This document shows, one piece after another, positions 33,776 through 46,049 of a stretch of DNA of 64,000 bases. The notes under the pieces were generated by a model, which was given only the letters and a program-made list of their open reading frames with translations, was not told where the DNA came from and did no database searches. Every line of letters begins with the position of its first letter. Position 1 is the first letter of the stretch. The stretch is from assembly GCA_907164885.2 (NCBI GenBank), contig OU015501.1, forward strand, positions 58,686,119-58,750,118, given 5' to 3'. The position numbers were made by a program, and so were the translations under genes. The stretch is from Dolomedes plantarius (taxonomy: Eukaryota > Arthropoda > Arachnida > Araneae > Dolomedidae).

Positions 33776-35940
33776 TGATTGTTTAAGAAATGACAAGTTA
33801 CAAGCTGTATCAGTCACATTTAATGGTTGTATTGTTGAAGAAATTTACAAATCATTGCAATATTAAGTCACTGTCTCCTCAGTGTTGGCATGATATAAAA
33901 TCAAACTCTGACTAGACTTTTTTTCCCCCTTCAACAATCAGTATATGTTATTAAAATTATTAAATACTAAAGAGTGAAATAAAATAATTTATCGGTATTA
34001 AAGTAATGGTTAAAATATAATCGATAGATCATATGCATGCTTTCAAAACACGTTATAGTCGTGGTTATTCAGACAAACATTTCATTAACACGAAAATTAT
34101 CCAATAGATACATTTTGATATCCATTCATTGTCGGGTTAAAATTCTCGTTTAAAACTTCATGAAAACTCTTTATAGTATTAATGAGCCTAATTTATAAAC
34201 ATATTCTCCGAACTTTACCAGTCGGAGCTAGAGAGATCCTTTTTCAACCATGCATTCCGTTATAACCCGCCCTCTGTCTATCAGTTACGTCATTAGCCCA
34301 GCTGTCGTCAAACTGTCTCCCCTCGTTTAAAAAAAGCACCCATCCCCTAAAGTGGCCACAGAAGATCCACTTTCAAGAGGGCGCCAAATTTCGCAACCCC
34401 CTGGATCAAACATCGTAATGAAATTAAGTTCCAAAAACACTTGAAGACTTTGACAGAGGGATGAAAAGAACTTCAAGCCGAGAGGCTTGTTAGAGGGGGG
34501 TTCGCAGCGGGATTTCATGCTACAGGCGAGCGTAGTTTTTAATCACGTCACCCTACCCCCAGTATCGAATTAGATTTATTTCACAGTTCATAAGCCGATT
34601 TGCTGGTAAACCTCAAATAATTTTTCAGTGAACGCAGGTGGAAGAGGAGGGAGCGAAATTCGACTAAAATCGAGGGAGAGGCTACGACTAAATGTGGAGA
34701 AGTAAAAAGCTATTTTTTCGCCAGGAACAAATTTCAGTTGATCTGTTGCAAGTAACTAGAATACTCACTTTAAATAAATCAAAACAGGAAATGCCAGCAT
34801 TTTCTGTGCTTTTGAATTCAAGTTTGCTTAATTCTTTTAAAAGAAATTGACTACCTATAAACAAATATTTTCCCAGTAAAATGAAAGGTAATTGTTTAAT
34901 ACAAAGTGGAAATCAACTGGCTGCATTACCAAACAGTATGTAAAAGTGCTAATCGTTGAAATACACTAGCTGCATTACCAAACCGTATGTAACAATTCGA
35001 ATCGTTAAAAAACTGAGCTTTAAAGCATAAACGTTTCGTAAAATAGTTTGGGAAATTTCCCGATGTGTAATTTTTTGTTTGTGCTTTGGAATATAAAAAT
35101 TTCCTATTCTATTTCTCAAGGCATAGTAAGCAAGCTATAAAAATTTAGACCATATTAATAACTATTAAACATGATGGTCTGATTATGAGATACTGAGATA
35201 TATATCTTTTCGGGCAGCGGGCAGCCCTCTGTTAGCTGCGTTAGATCACACCCTGATATTATAAAATGATAGAAAATAATTGATATCCTCTGTTCCGTGA
35301 TAGAAGACAGGCGGAAAATATATTTTAAAATTATATATTGTAATGACCCACAGCTGGAACTAGGATCAAACAACGGTCTCCAAACCTCGAGATGTAATCT
35401 CCTAAATGAACAGTCCCGGCGATGTGAGGAACAATGATTTTTTAATACCACTCTTCACATTTTCTGCACTTTCTTTTTGAAGTCTTACTTATTTAGTTTT
35501 TTTCCCCCGAAGATGCTTCAATTGTTTTATGTAATTGCCTTATGCTGCATATAGTCTTTTATTGTTCTTTCCAACGGTCTGGCGTCACTGGAATGACCAT
35601 CAGCATATCGAATAACTTTCATGTCACTATAACTCATGAACAAATATCTCATGAACAATCTAAAGCCTTTAGCATTTCATATTTGATGACAATAGGTGTA
35701 GCTTATGCAGAGCCATGTCTGGATTAGAGAAAAATGCTAATGCAGGGTACGGCTTGAGAAGAAATCTTTGAAGGTAGACTATTATTCAAAGCCACACAGC
35801 TAGCTCTTAGTTTATAAAAAGTATATGGTTCATAAAATCATGGGGAAAAGGAAATATAAATAAAGATTACTCACTGCTAGCATTTTCATGTCTTGAAGAC
35901 CTTTAGAACCAGGATGAAAGTAGGTGGCAAAATCTTGTTT
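33776..35940. other. Intergenic stretch, nothing recognised
   Basis: Includes a G+C-richer patch (34200-34560) with short open frames lacking any motif I recognise. A short direct repeat (GCTGCATTACCAAAC) lies at about 34920 and 34971. No gene assigned. Confidence 0.5.
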
Positions 35941-35970
35941 GATTATGCAGTAACAAAAATTGGGTACTTC

Positions 35971-36005
35971 AACCCCCCCCCCCCAAAAAAAAAAAAATAA
36001 AATAA

Positions 36006-36047
<42 letters not shown>

Positions 36048-36048
36048 T
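35971..36048. repeat. C-run, A-run and (AAT)n microsatellite
   Basis: About 14 Cs, an A-run, then about 15 AAT units. Confidence 0.95.
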
Positions 36049-36273
36049 TTAAAAAAACCGTACGAGTATCTAATATTATAAAAATAGAAAATTATAAAAA
36101 GCGAATAATTGAAAAACAGGGGTGTTTTGGTTTAACTGAAATTCATGCTTGCCATTGTTTCGATGTCGATGTCTTTGAATGAAACACATAAAGAACTATC
36201 AAGTCGAAAAACCTTTAAAATGATTATAAAGGAACGATAGTGTATAAACACTGCTTTGTCATATAACTTTGAG

Positions 36274-36277
<4 letters not shown>

Positions 36278-36356
<79 letters not shown>

Positions 36357-36359
36357 ATA
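36278..36359. repeat. (TA)n tract
   Basis: About 80 bases of TA with one TTTA interruption, abutting a likely LTR end at 36361. Confidence 0.95.
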
Positions 36360-36360
36360 A

Positions 36361-36830
36361 TGTAACGGCTTTAACTTTAACCGTACAAGTGAAGATGATG
36401 TATTCACACACGGGTATAATATCGGCACAGTACACGGGATTCGCGAATACTCAAAACATCGCTGTTGATAGTGGTCGTGGTCGCTGCGGAGCACTCGAGG
36501 AAAGAACAGGAACACGCTGAAGAGCTGGAGTACTTTATTCCATGGAAATATACTTCAAGACATCAGAGAAGGTACACAGCAATGCATAGTTGAAGGAAAT
36601 GGAACGAGCTGACGACATGATGTTTAACAATAACGGTAACGGACAGCCCGGAGCTGCCGGCGCTTGAGTATCTGAACGGTTACATCATAATTTAGTTGGA
36701 AGCAATAAGCGGACAAGGGACAGAAGGACGAGAGAGCACGAGCCAAAAGGCAAGCGAGCAAGGCAACGAAATGAAGAAGGAAGGGCTGAAAATAGTTGCT
36801 CAACATTTTTATACCATGGGGGCGCTAGAA
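36361..36830 (-). repeat. Likely LTR fragment
   Basis: On the minus strand it has a TATA-like GGTATAAAAATG (about 36807-36818) and an AATAAA signal (about 36537). It ends GCCGTTACA at 36361, a common LTR terminus style. The start (TG) and target duplication could not be fixed. A+T content drops sharply relative to the flanks. Confidence 0.45.
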
Positions 36831-37096
36831 GCTTATAATTCTTTTAATTGGTTAGAATCGAACACGTGAAGGTATGATTCAACGTCGCAAGACTTTCCGA
36901 ACAGGTGCGGCGTGGCGAGATAGACGCGTGATGCTCACTTGTGTCTAAAAATAACTTTACCGCGCATGCATTGAAGAGAATATAATAGTCGGTTGTTTCG
37001 TTTTTGAAATAGGGGCTGTTCTTTATTGAGGTTGAAAGGAATTTAGAATACGCGTTAGCTTTTCAAAGGCAATTAATAATGGTGGGGCGTTTTCAT

Positions 37097-37097
<1 letters not shown>

Positions 37098-37129
<32 letters not shown>
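37098..37129. repeat. (CA)n(TA)n microsatellite
   Basis: Short CA run followed by TA run. Confidence 0.9.
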
Positions 37130-37345
37130 TTGTCGTTAAACAAATGGTGACAATTAAACATTTAAAAGACAAGCTGAAGTTTATATTATAATTTAACTTG
37201 CTTATGTCGTGCAAATAAAACAAGCTACTTTATGTATGTATACGTATATTTGTCGTTAAATGAATGATTACAATTAATTAATTTAAAGGTCTGCTCAAGT
37301 CCACAATATTATTTAACTTCTTATGTCATGCAAATAATAACAGTC
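37125..37345. repeat. Tandem duplication, 120-bp unit
   Basis: ATATTTGTCGTTAAA occurs at 37126 and 37246. Each is followed by the same order of diverged matches (ACAATTAA, TTTAACTT, TTATGTC-TGCAAATA). Two units, fairly diverged. Confidence 0.8.
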
Positions 37346-38076
37346 ATGTTTATTTCCTGTCAGTTTAATTAATGCTGATATTTATCATTCATTAAATCTT
37401 TGCTGAAAGTATGCCCAAAACATGTAATCGCAAAACTGCAGATAATTTTAAAACACGTGAGAAAAATCATTCGAAGAAAAATATGTGCAATATTAATACG
37501 TTCCAATGCTTCCAATTTATAGATTTTAAATGTTTGTTCCTCGGAAGTACCCCGATTCTAAACACGTAAGGATAGAAAAAAATAATAATAAAGTGTAACT
37601 TTATTAATTAGAAGTTAGTTTTATGGAAGTCAATGCCCTAAATAAGATTTAACTCACGACTGGTACTGATGGCGACCTACCTCTTGTTGCTGTATCTCTT
37701 ATCATCGCAGCTGTGACACACGCTCCGTTGACAATGGACCTTAGACCAACATACCCCACGACACGTGCCCCTGTTCAGGGATAGCTTTTAACCGAATTGG
37801 CACGTGCCAGACAGAAAGTCAATTTCAACTGTTATAAATGTTGTGGAATTCAACATATGGAAGAGGGATTTTTGTTGCTGGAGAAAAGAGGATGAATTAA
37901 GAAACAAGAGATTATTGTAGCCACAGTGACAGCATGGCGGGGCCATATATGAGTGGCGACAAAGAAAGCAGAACCAGGGAAATCTCCGCTGTCATTTCTT
38001 TTCTGTATAGCCTTTCCAGGGAATTGATTGGAAAATGTCGGAGCTGTGGTAATATAATAATTTATTTTATTTATTT
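37346..38076. other. Intergenic stretch, nothing recognised
   Basis: No recognisable gene. G+C-richer patch at 37660-38000 without coding motif. Confidence 0.5.
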
Positions 38077-38078
38077 TA

Positions 38079-38798
38079 AGGGGGATCCGGGACACATTTA
38101 AAATTTTTTTTATTTATTGAGTTAAAATTATGAATTTTTTTGTGATGGTTAACCGTATAATTTGTAAACAAAATCACATCAAAAAACTTCTCATAAAGTT
38201 TTTAAAAAATTTAAAAATTAAATTTTTTTTAAAAAGTGGGGTAATTTAAAATCATTATAACTCGAAATATTATTTGTCAAATTTCAAAATTTTTTCCTTT
38301 AATTAAACAGAAATATATGTTTTAATTTTGATTCAGATTTTTTTAAATAGTAATTTTAAAAATGTAAAAATATTTAGAGTAAAAATTTCAAAAAAAAAAT
38401 TATGTAACTTATTTTTAAAAATCATATTTTCAAAAGTAAGTCTATTTTTTTCAAATTTGCTGGATCAAAGTTAAAGTAAAATTATTGAAAAAGACATATT
38501 CCAAGTTTGAAATATTTATCTTTAGCGGTTCTTGACTTATAACAATTTAAAAACGAGAAATGGTGAAAAAACCCATCATGCAGAGAAACGCATTTAAAGG
38601 TTTGAACAAAAATTGGCTGCTATTAGAATGTTGCTAAAAAAAAAAAAATAAATAAATAATAATAATAGTAATATCTCCTGTTCTAATTAAGATAGAAACA
38701 TGATTTAAACGTCATCTTAAGCGGAAAAGAACAGAATTTTTTTTAATGCAGTAAATTTATTTTTCTAAAATTTGGAGAATTTTGTGTCCCGGACCCGC
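38079..38798. mobile_element. TIR element, unclassified
   Basis: The left end reads AGGGGGATCCGGGACACA; the right end on the minus strand reads GCGGGTCCGGGACACA. The flanks are TTA on both sides, suggesting a 3-bp target. The interior is extremely A+T-rich and non-coding. Confidence 0.65.
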
Positions 38799-38867
38799 TT
38801 ATCCTTATTGTCGGAAAGGTGACGTTCAATGTAATGTTCCTACCCAGATTTTAACCCTTCTTTAGAG

Positions 38868-39956
38868 CTGTGATGCGCAAACTTTTTTCGGCCGTGACTC
38901 ATTTTCTTTAATTAAAAAATTCTCTCGACCCCAACGAAATTTTTTTGGAAATAGTAAATTATTTTTCTTTAACCAGGAAAATGTTAACAGAAAAAAAAGA
39001 AATATCAAAAATTTTGACAACTAGTATTTTAAAAATTAAGGAATTGTAGATTTTGGGTATATATTTACTTGCATAGGGTGGGTGTCCCAAATATCGCTCC
39101 TGTGCCTAATATCGCCTACTCGTGTTTCTAAAGTAGGATTCGCGCTATGTATGAGAAAATGCAGTAACTTCTTAGTTCTGGGTCTCTACTAACAACGGCG
39201 ATAGCGACGACGCTCTAATCACTGACAACAGAAACTATATGGCGTCTGAAGTTGTTTTGGCTGTTGTCATCGCAAATTTTGGCTCCAAAGAATCAGAATC
39301 CAGTGAATGACCAGGTAGGTGCATCCAAATTCTAATTTTGCTTATACCATTTGAAAGTGCATTAAACAGAGACTTTGCTAGCAACGCCTTTTAACGGGTG
39401 CTCCTAATTTCGCCTGGTAGGCGGTAAGAGGAACAGAGGTAGGCGATATTAGGAACCGCTCTGGAGTACACAGGAAATTTCAATTTTTCCAATTTAGCTT
39501 CATAATTTAAACTGGCACTGGTTTTGGAGCTGGTTGATCTCAGGATACCAAAGGAAATAGTTCTTAAGGATGTTCTTTGAGTTTCCAGCCTAATCAGAAA
39601 CTAAAAAGTGGATGAAATGTCGAAAAAAGTTAGAGTAGGCGATATTTGGGACACCTACCCTAATAACGATAAAAAAAAATGCCTCGCTTACTCTCTGCAC
39701 TTGTGTTTAGCAAATCTCATGTGAATAAATATTCATATTTAAATATTAATATATATTTGTATCTCCTTTCGATAAAAATGAGCAAAAGTTAAAATTAAAG
39801 AAGAGCATGATTTCAATATGATTAGCATATTTATAGCAAATATTTTAAAATTAAATAATTCAATATGATATAAATTTACTCCTAACTATCAGCGACCCCT
39901 CCAATTGTTTCCACAACCCCCATGTGGGTCGCGAACCCACAGTTTGCGCACCTCTG
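38868..39956. mobile_element. hAT-type MITE of the GTGCGCAAAC family, carrying a nested MITE
   Basis: Ends CTGTGATGCGCAAAC and, inverted, CAGAGGTGCGCAAAC. It is flanked by CTTTAGAG and TTTTAGAG (7 of 8 match). Both ends continue with GCGAC/GGGTCGC motifs. Without the 585-bp insert it is about 500 bp. A relative lies at 49727-50359, where CTTACTCTCTGCACTTGTGT-like sequence also recurs. Confidence 0.85.
39076..39660. mobile_element. TA-target MITE with AGGCGATATT subterminal repeats
   Basis: A 585-bp element flanked by TA. The left end is GGGTGGGTGTCCCAAATATC; the right end, inverted, is GGGTAGGTGTCCCAAATATC. The motif ATATCGCCTAC or its inverse recurs at least three times more near 39108, 39425 and 39443, as expected for multiple transposase-binding sites. 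Inserted in the hAT MITE at 38868. Confidence 0.88.
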
Positions 39957-40179
39957 TTTTAGAGCAGGCCTACACAACTCGAAATGCGATGAGGGCCGTA
40001 TTGATTTAAAGAAAGCTGCTACGGGCCGCAAGAAAATAGGAGTGATGGGAAAAGAAAAAATATTTTATCTAACAAAAATAAATTACTGATGATTTTAAAA
40101 GTTAAATAAATACTTATGTTTGTTGCTTGTATGTTCCTTTCGTAATATTATAAATCTAAAAATAATATTCCGTATTTTA

Positions 40180-40322
40180 AAGTAGGATTACGTTCCTCCA
40201 TAACGGTCCTCAGGAAAGCAAAATTTCAGATGTCCTGCGTCGCGAGTTATAATTTTAGCAGTGGGCTAAACCCAGTCTGTATTGCTTGGACAAGCAGTTA
40301 TTATCGATTGGGCAAGCAGCAT
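40180..40322 (-). repeat. Dispersed repeat family X, copy 4 (partial)
   Basis: Starts AGTAGGATTACGTTCCTCCA and runs through the CGCGAGTTATAATTTTAGCA block. Opposite orientation to copy 1. The other end is missing. Confidence 0.75.
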
Positions 40323-42300
40323 TTGTTTAATTTTTTTTTCGAAAAGTTTAACTCGAAGAAACCTCAGCCTCACTTCGGTTGGGCAACCAGAATCCCTTCT
40401 GAGGTTTTTTTTCTATTTGGGGGGAACAGATTTTCGTTTCGAAAGGGTGGGGAGAACGTTTTCTTCTGTCAATTTAGTTTTTAGGGGGAATTTACTTAAA
40501 CCCCTATTCTTATGATTGTGTCACTTAATCCCTTTTGTAAGTGGGGAATACATAAGGCTGTCCATAAAACTTTCAGCTCATTATCCCTATATAAACGATG
40601 CACTGTTAAAAAAACCTTTCACAGGTGTATTAACCTTATTCACTTAATTTTAAATGAATGAAATTGTGAATGATGATTTATTGTATGTCAATTTCCATTT
40701 GGAATTATATGAATCTCTGTTTCTATCTCTGTTTCTCCAAACCGGTGTTTTTTGCATTTACCTTTCAAGATTTTTTTTATTTACAATTAACTCAGTGGTT
40801 GTGTATGAGCTCCTTTGATTAGCAAAATATTTTTTCACAAACTTTTAAAATTAATCCCTCTTCTCTCCTTTCCCGAAATAGCATGACTAGTAGTGATGGG
40901 AAGGCATGTATTTCATTCATTATTTTGTAGCAATGATAATAAACTGTATTCTACTAAACAAACTCACATGATGAAAATTATTTATTGAAATATGTTACAA
41001 GTTAAGGGTTGATTAATGATATAGATAGCCCTCTTAGTTAAAGGTATCACCTGTTTGTACATTACTCTGTTGAACTTACTCTGAAATGAAATGCACTACG
41101 AAACCCCCCCCCCCCCCCACACACACACACACACATTTTCTTAGAAAAATAAAACCTAATTAAAATTAGATGTAATCACAAATTTTAATTCGCTTTAAAA
41201 GGTAGCTTTATTATGTTCCCATATCTTCGTTTTAAAACTTATTGAGAGAAAAAATTTGTCCACTCCTTGAACTAAACGTTGCGTAAGGTGAATTTTGTCA
41301 TCACGCAAGGGGTTTTAATCTCAAACCTAGATCTCTTTTGGAATTAGGTTTCCTCAACAAAGGTGCAAACAATTTGCGCTCTTTTACCTAAACAATGAAA
41401 TTACTTCTCCCACATAAAATGATAAATAGCATCATTCACCGGAGAGAAGGAGGCTGTCGAAATCCATCTGCATATCTCGCTCGTTTAAGGACAATTTGAC
41501 ATGTGAGCCCTTTAAATCGTGAACATCGTAAGATGATGTATAAGAGATCACCTTGGAGCAACCAGGACTGCAGTTTAGTTTGCACAAGATAGGTTTACCA
41601 CATTTGGCCCGAACATGGTATTATTTGGCTAATTTTTTATCCGAGTCATCTATTGACATGACAGTAGCTGGAGCAGATGCAGCAAGTGTGGAAAGGAAAG
41701 GTATAAAGAGTTTGGGGAAGTTACTCGCTTCATTTTTGCCCCCGAATTTTTCTGGAGCATACATATAGGCACTAAAAGTGCACAGTATTGGTATCTCCAA
41801 ATAATTTAAATTTCCCACATAACTATTGAAATGACGTAGATATTCCATTTGAACGTGTAGTTTAGGTATTTAAAAAGGGAATTATATGGAAGTTCATGGC
41901 GGTAAAGTTTAGTTTTAGAGAAAGTTTTTAAAAATATTCTCGCGTTTCATATGATGCTTAAAATTTCAATTTCACACCACACAATCATGGCCCGTCAGGC
42001 TTTTAAATACCCAACCCTGAGCTCCATAAACCTCAACCACCTTCAATCCTCTTTCCACTATTTAAGAAAACAATCTTAAACGCTTAGAGATTATCACCAA
42101 GGACTCTGTTACTTTCGTCTTATTAAACTAATGAAAAATTGGATTAATTCAATAGTCCCTTCACTATAAGTCGCCTCTATTTTCTCAAGTGGTAATATTT
42201 TGAGAGGGCTCAGGAATACAAATTTCAGTTGCTTTTGGCAGTTACCTCCAAAGAAAGTTATCTGACTTCATTCGAACTGCTGACAAAGAATTTACGTTAA
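40323..42300. other. Intergenic stretch, nothing recognised
   Basis: Includes a C-run/CA microsatellite at 41104-41135. Short open frames have no recognisable similarity. Confidence 0.5.
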
Positions 42301-42538
<238 letters not shown>

Positions 42539-42754
42539 GTAATCGAGAAGTGCCTCTAGGACAGCTTTAAAGCTCGCCCTGTATAGAATCGGAATAGCTG
42601 CTATCTTTCTGAGAAGCCCGAATTTCTCGCTTGTCTCCAAACAATGTCAAAATATGCAACTGACCCACAAAGATATGAATATTTTTGTTGGTACCAGAAT
42701 CATCCTACTGTATGCTTTCTGGAGCTGAGTTTAGGAGGATTACAAAAGTTCAGA

Positions 42755-42810
42755 CTTAACAGGTGTTAAAATGTTAGCCTACTAAGGCTAACGCCTTCAC
42801 ACCTGTTAAG
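42755..42810. other. Nested hairpin
   Basis: Outer arms CTTAACAGGTGT and its exact inverse (12 bp). Inner arms GTTAGCC and GGCTAAC (7 bp) sit around a 6-base loop. Could be a minimal fold-back element. Confidence 0.7.
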
Positions 42811-43480
42811 GTTATTCGGTAAAATTCCATAGATACATTTATTCATTCACCATGTAATTTCATCTGTAATTAGAAAGTGAGCATTCGTGAAGAAAAATCT
42901 TAGTGTTTTTGAAATAGCAATGTTGAAGCTGAGTTAAGAATTTGTTAAGAGCTAAAAGTAAGAAGAAAAGTAAACGATAATAAAACACATGATACAGCAG
43001 CATTTACACATTTTCTCTTACATTGTGGTGCAAAAGCAACACATGGGTAACTTTATTCCATATAGTTGATTGATTATCATTACAAGATCCATTAAGAAGC
43101 ATAGCTTTTTGAAGTTTATTATGCTAAATATGATTACATCTTCTGTAGTGAAATATAGAAGAAAATTCTAATGGATTTGAATCCTGATTGCTCATATTGT
43201 TCTTGTATGTCTGAATAGAGTTTCAAGAGGCATAATTTTGATATTTATTGAACGTGAAAGCTGAATTTGTTCTTTTAACGTAAATATTAAATGTTACAAT
43301 GCACTCTTATTATAAGTTAAAATCTAGACTATTAGCATTTTTGAATAATTGTTATTTTATATTTTTCCAAAACTCAGGAGAAAAAAACTAAATTATTAAG
43401 ATAGTGATTGTTAGGCTTTACACATCTATTTTTACTATCATATTTATGACATCTATTATTCACTAATTCTGAAATAAATA
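42811..43480. other. Intergenic stretch, nothing recognised
   Basis: A+T-rich. Its last 45 bases recur at 43878-43918 downstream of the SINE. Confidence 0.5.
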
Positions 43481-43481
43481 G

Positions 43482-43724
43482 GTCCGGGCTTGTGGCGGCC
43501 TTGTAGTACAGCGCGCTGGTTTTCGGTGCTGAGGGTGCTCGGATCGAATCCCGGCGTTGCGCCACGAAAAATGCCGCTGTTCGTGACGTCCCTTCATAGG
43601 GGTTAATGCTGTCCGCCTATATGGTGCCCCCATAATTAAATGGACAGTAAACTGCGGCGTGGTATAGGCGAATGTTTGACGACAAGTGCCTCCGCTTAAA
43701 TAAAAAAATAAATAAAAAAGAAAA
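43482..43724 (+). repeat. tRNA-headed SINE, copy 2
   Basis: The tRNA-like head contains GGCGGCCTTGTAGTACAGCG and a B box (GGATCGAATCCC). The body matches copy 1 at 24466, with ATGGTGCCCCCATAATTAAA, CAGTAAACTGCGGCG and GACAAGTGCCTCCGC. It ends in an A-rich tail of AAATA repeats. Better preserved than copy 1. Confidence 0.88.
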
Positions 43725-44438
43725 ACTATTTAGGTCCATAAATCCATCTTGACCATGTATGATAAACCTCCGATCAAAAAAATCTCTTTAGAAAAAATTT
43801 TGGTTTTAAATTTTTATAAGATTAAATTATAGTTCACAAATTAAATTATAGATCACAAATTAAAGCGCCACAATTGCTATCATTTTTATGACATCTATTA
43901 TTCACTAATTCCGAACTGTATCCATTAAAAAATATGATGCAATATTCTGCAATACTGCAAAAATTTATGACCAAGATTTATAATGAAAATCGTTCTGCTT
44001 GATAAATATTATTCAAGTTTCATATAGTTAAATGATATAAATTAAAGAGGCTTTTTTAGCATTATAACGCTTTTGCATAAACCATTTTTCACCATCCTTT
44101 TCTTTCTAGGTTTTAAAATTTGGTTGCATAATTCGTCGGCATAGACTTCTTTTCCCCCCTTATTTGTTGTTACTTGCCCTGTGTGATTATATTGTAATCT
44201 TTGTTCGTTTTATAATTTAATTTATCTTTAGTACAGGTATTCCTCGACTTACAACCAAAATTTTTAAATTAAAAAAAAATTTCAAAAATACTGTTCCTCG
44301 AATGTACAATACATACCGATATGTATTACATAATTATTATAAAATATGATGCAATATTCTGCAATACTGCAAAAATTTATGATGCAATAGTTTCGATATT
44401 CACACGATAAATCAAATAAACCTTCATTAGTTTTCATA

Positions 44439-44660
44439 ATGGCTTCAGCTTTTCATTATATTAATAAAAGACTACAACGATTAGAAGCAACGGATCCAAA
44501 TGAAGAAAGATTCACAAGTGTAAATCGTCGTATTCAGGAGAATCTGGCTTGCTACCAGACAATATATACAGGGAAAAGAAGACGCAAACTGTTCAAACTA
44601 CCTTGGATAACTTTGTTAAAAATCTTTCAACATATCATCTATCGCGGATTCTGAACCAAT
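44439..44660 (+). pseudogene. pogo/Tigger transposase C-terminal remnant
   Basis: A short frame from 44439 ends in RRRKLFKLPW. Shifting frame near 44590 gives QTTLDNFVKNLSTYHLS, which resembles the acidic-tail motif (TTLDxFF) found near the end of Tigger-type transposases. DDE domain and DNA-binding regions are absent. Confidence 0.55.
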
Positions 44661-44814
44661 GGATTGTACTAACATAATAAGTAGTGATAACGAAGAATAA
44701 TTTATGTCTTCTAAATCCAATGTATTTTAAATTATGTATGAAAGTAAAAAATATATGTATGTGCATAAAAAAAAATTTTTTTTTTATGAAACTCGACTTA
44801 CGACCAACTCAACT

Positions 44815-45087
44815 CAGGGCCGCCCAGAGACTTTACGGGGCCTGGGGCAAACTTCTGTTGGGGGGCCCCAAGAAATCTGATTAATCGAATAATTTTTTTT
44901 TAATTTTTTTGGGGGCCCCTTTTTTCAGGAGATTATTTTGAATTTTGAAGTACGGTACAAGTTTCAGAATTTTCTTTCGGAGGAAATCTAATAAATAATT
45001 TTTAAAAAAGTTTTTGGGCCCCTCCGGCAGTTGGGGGCCTGGGGCAAAGTGTCCCAGTTGCCCCCCCCCCCCCTCTGGGCGGCCCTG
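44815..45087. mobile_element. hAT-type MITE, perfect 15-bp TIRs and 8-bp target duplication
   Basis: 273 bp. Both ends read CAGGGCCGCCCAGAG. It is flanked by ACTCAACT on both sides (44807-44814, 45088-45095). Inside are GGGGCC-rich stretches and a C-run. Perfect ends and flanks indicate a recent insertion. Confidence 0.96.
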
Positions 45088-45144
45088 ACTCAACTTACGA
45101 TCAATGTCTCGGTCCCATCTCGGTCGTAAGTCGAGGAATATCTG

Positions 45145-45660
45145 TAGTGCAAACAATATAAATCGACAGAACTGGTTTCCTTGAAAAGTTTGACGCTCAA
45201 GATATACTGACAAGTCTCTAAATACTCCTTAAAGGGGTTTAAAAGACCGTAAAATGGTTTGAATTAACCTGAAAATGCGATTAAAAAAAATTATGCTTTT
45301 ATTCTGACCGAAGGTCTAGGCTTCCATCAGAATCCCTCGGAACTGATACAAGCAACACATTTTCAGGTTGGTTGGTTGAGATCGCTACTGTCATTTTTTG
45401 CTTCACCAGACTAAACCAATTCAACCAGGACCTACACTATTTTCAGAGTTAATTGAATAGCATTAAGGGGAATACGTTTAAAACTCATAAACTGCCACTC
45501 ATTTTCTTTTTTTTTAAAGCAAAAGAAATTTGAAAAGAGATTTCGAAACTGAGTTCAATGCTCCTCGTTCTGAGTAAACGTTGAGGCCTTAGTAGCAAAA
45601 CCAAGTGTTGTAGTAGAAAAAAAAAATCGTACGCGTCTAACAGCGACACTTTCAAGATTT
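45145..45660. other. Intergenic stretch, nothing recognised
   Basis: No gene or shared repeat recognised. Confidence 0.5.
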
Positions 45661-45851
45661 TTAACGTAGGATTATGTCCCTCCATAACGGTCCTACGGAA
45701 AACAAAATTTCAGACTCTAAAACCGTCCGTCTTTGCGAGTTATAATTTCGGCAGCGTGCCAAACGCAGTCTGTATCGCTTGGGCAAGCAGTAAACAGTTA
45801 AACAGAAAAGTACCAAAATGCGTTAAAATTTTGACATAGATATATACATAC

Positions 45852-45946
<95 letters not shown>

Positions 45947-46049
45947 TATAGATATATACATAACACATACAAAAGAGGTAAGCAACGATAAGTAATCCTA
46001 CGTTAATAACCCGCGGTAGTTTCGTTAGAAGAGACTACCTGAAATTTTT
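45661..46049 (-). repeat. Dispersed repeat family X, copy 5, both ends present
   Basis: In opposite orientation to copy 1. Starts TTAACGTAGGATTATGTCC and ends with the inverse of TTCAGGTAGTCTCTTC. The interior is split by a 90-base TA tract (45853-45945). The most complete copy here. Confidence 0.8.
45853..45945. repeat. (TA)n tract inside repeat family X
   Basis: About 90 bases of TA repeat in the middle of the copy. Confidence 0.95.

Larger units (their letters stand above)
44234..45144 (+). mobile_element. pogo/Tigger-like transposon remnant with a nested hAT MITE
   Basis: The left end is CAGGTATTCCTCGACTTACA; the right end, inverted, is CAGATATTCCTCGACTTACG. It is flanked by TA. Without the nested 273-bp MITE and its target duplication it is about 630 bp. 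The interior has a remnant of the transposase C-terminus. Confidence 0.88.

Noticed and set aside
34200..34560. Possible host exon or conserved regulatory patch
   Set aside because: Base composition alone; no coding or motif evidence.
36269..36520. ORF spanning the TA tract and the LTR-like segment
   Set aside because: Built from microsatellite plus LTR end; no protein family.
44881..45213. 110-residue minus-strand ORF
   Set aside because: It spans the nested hAT MITE and the pogo end; G/C-run translation only.
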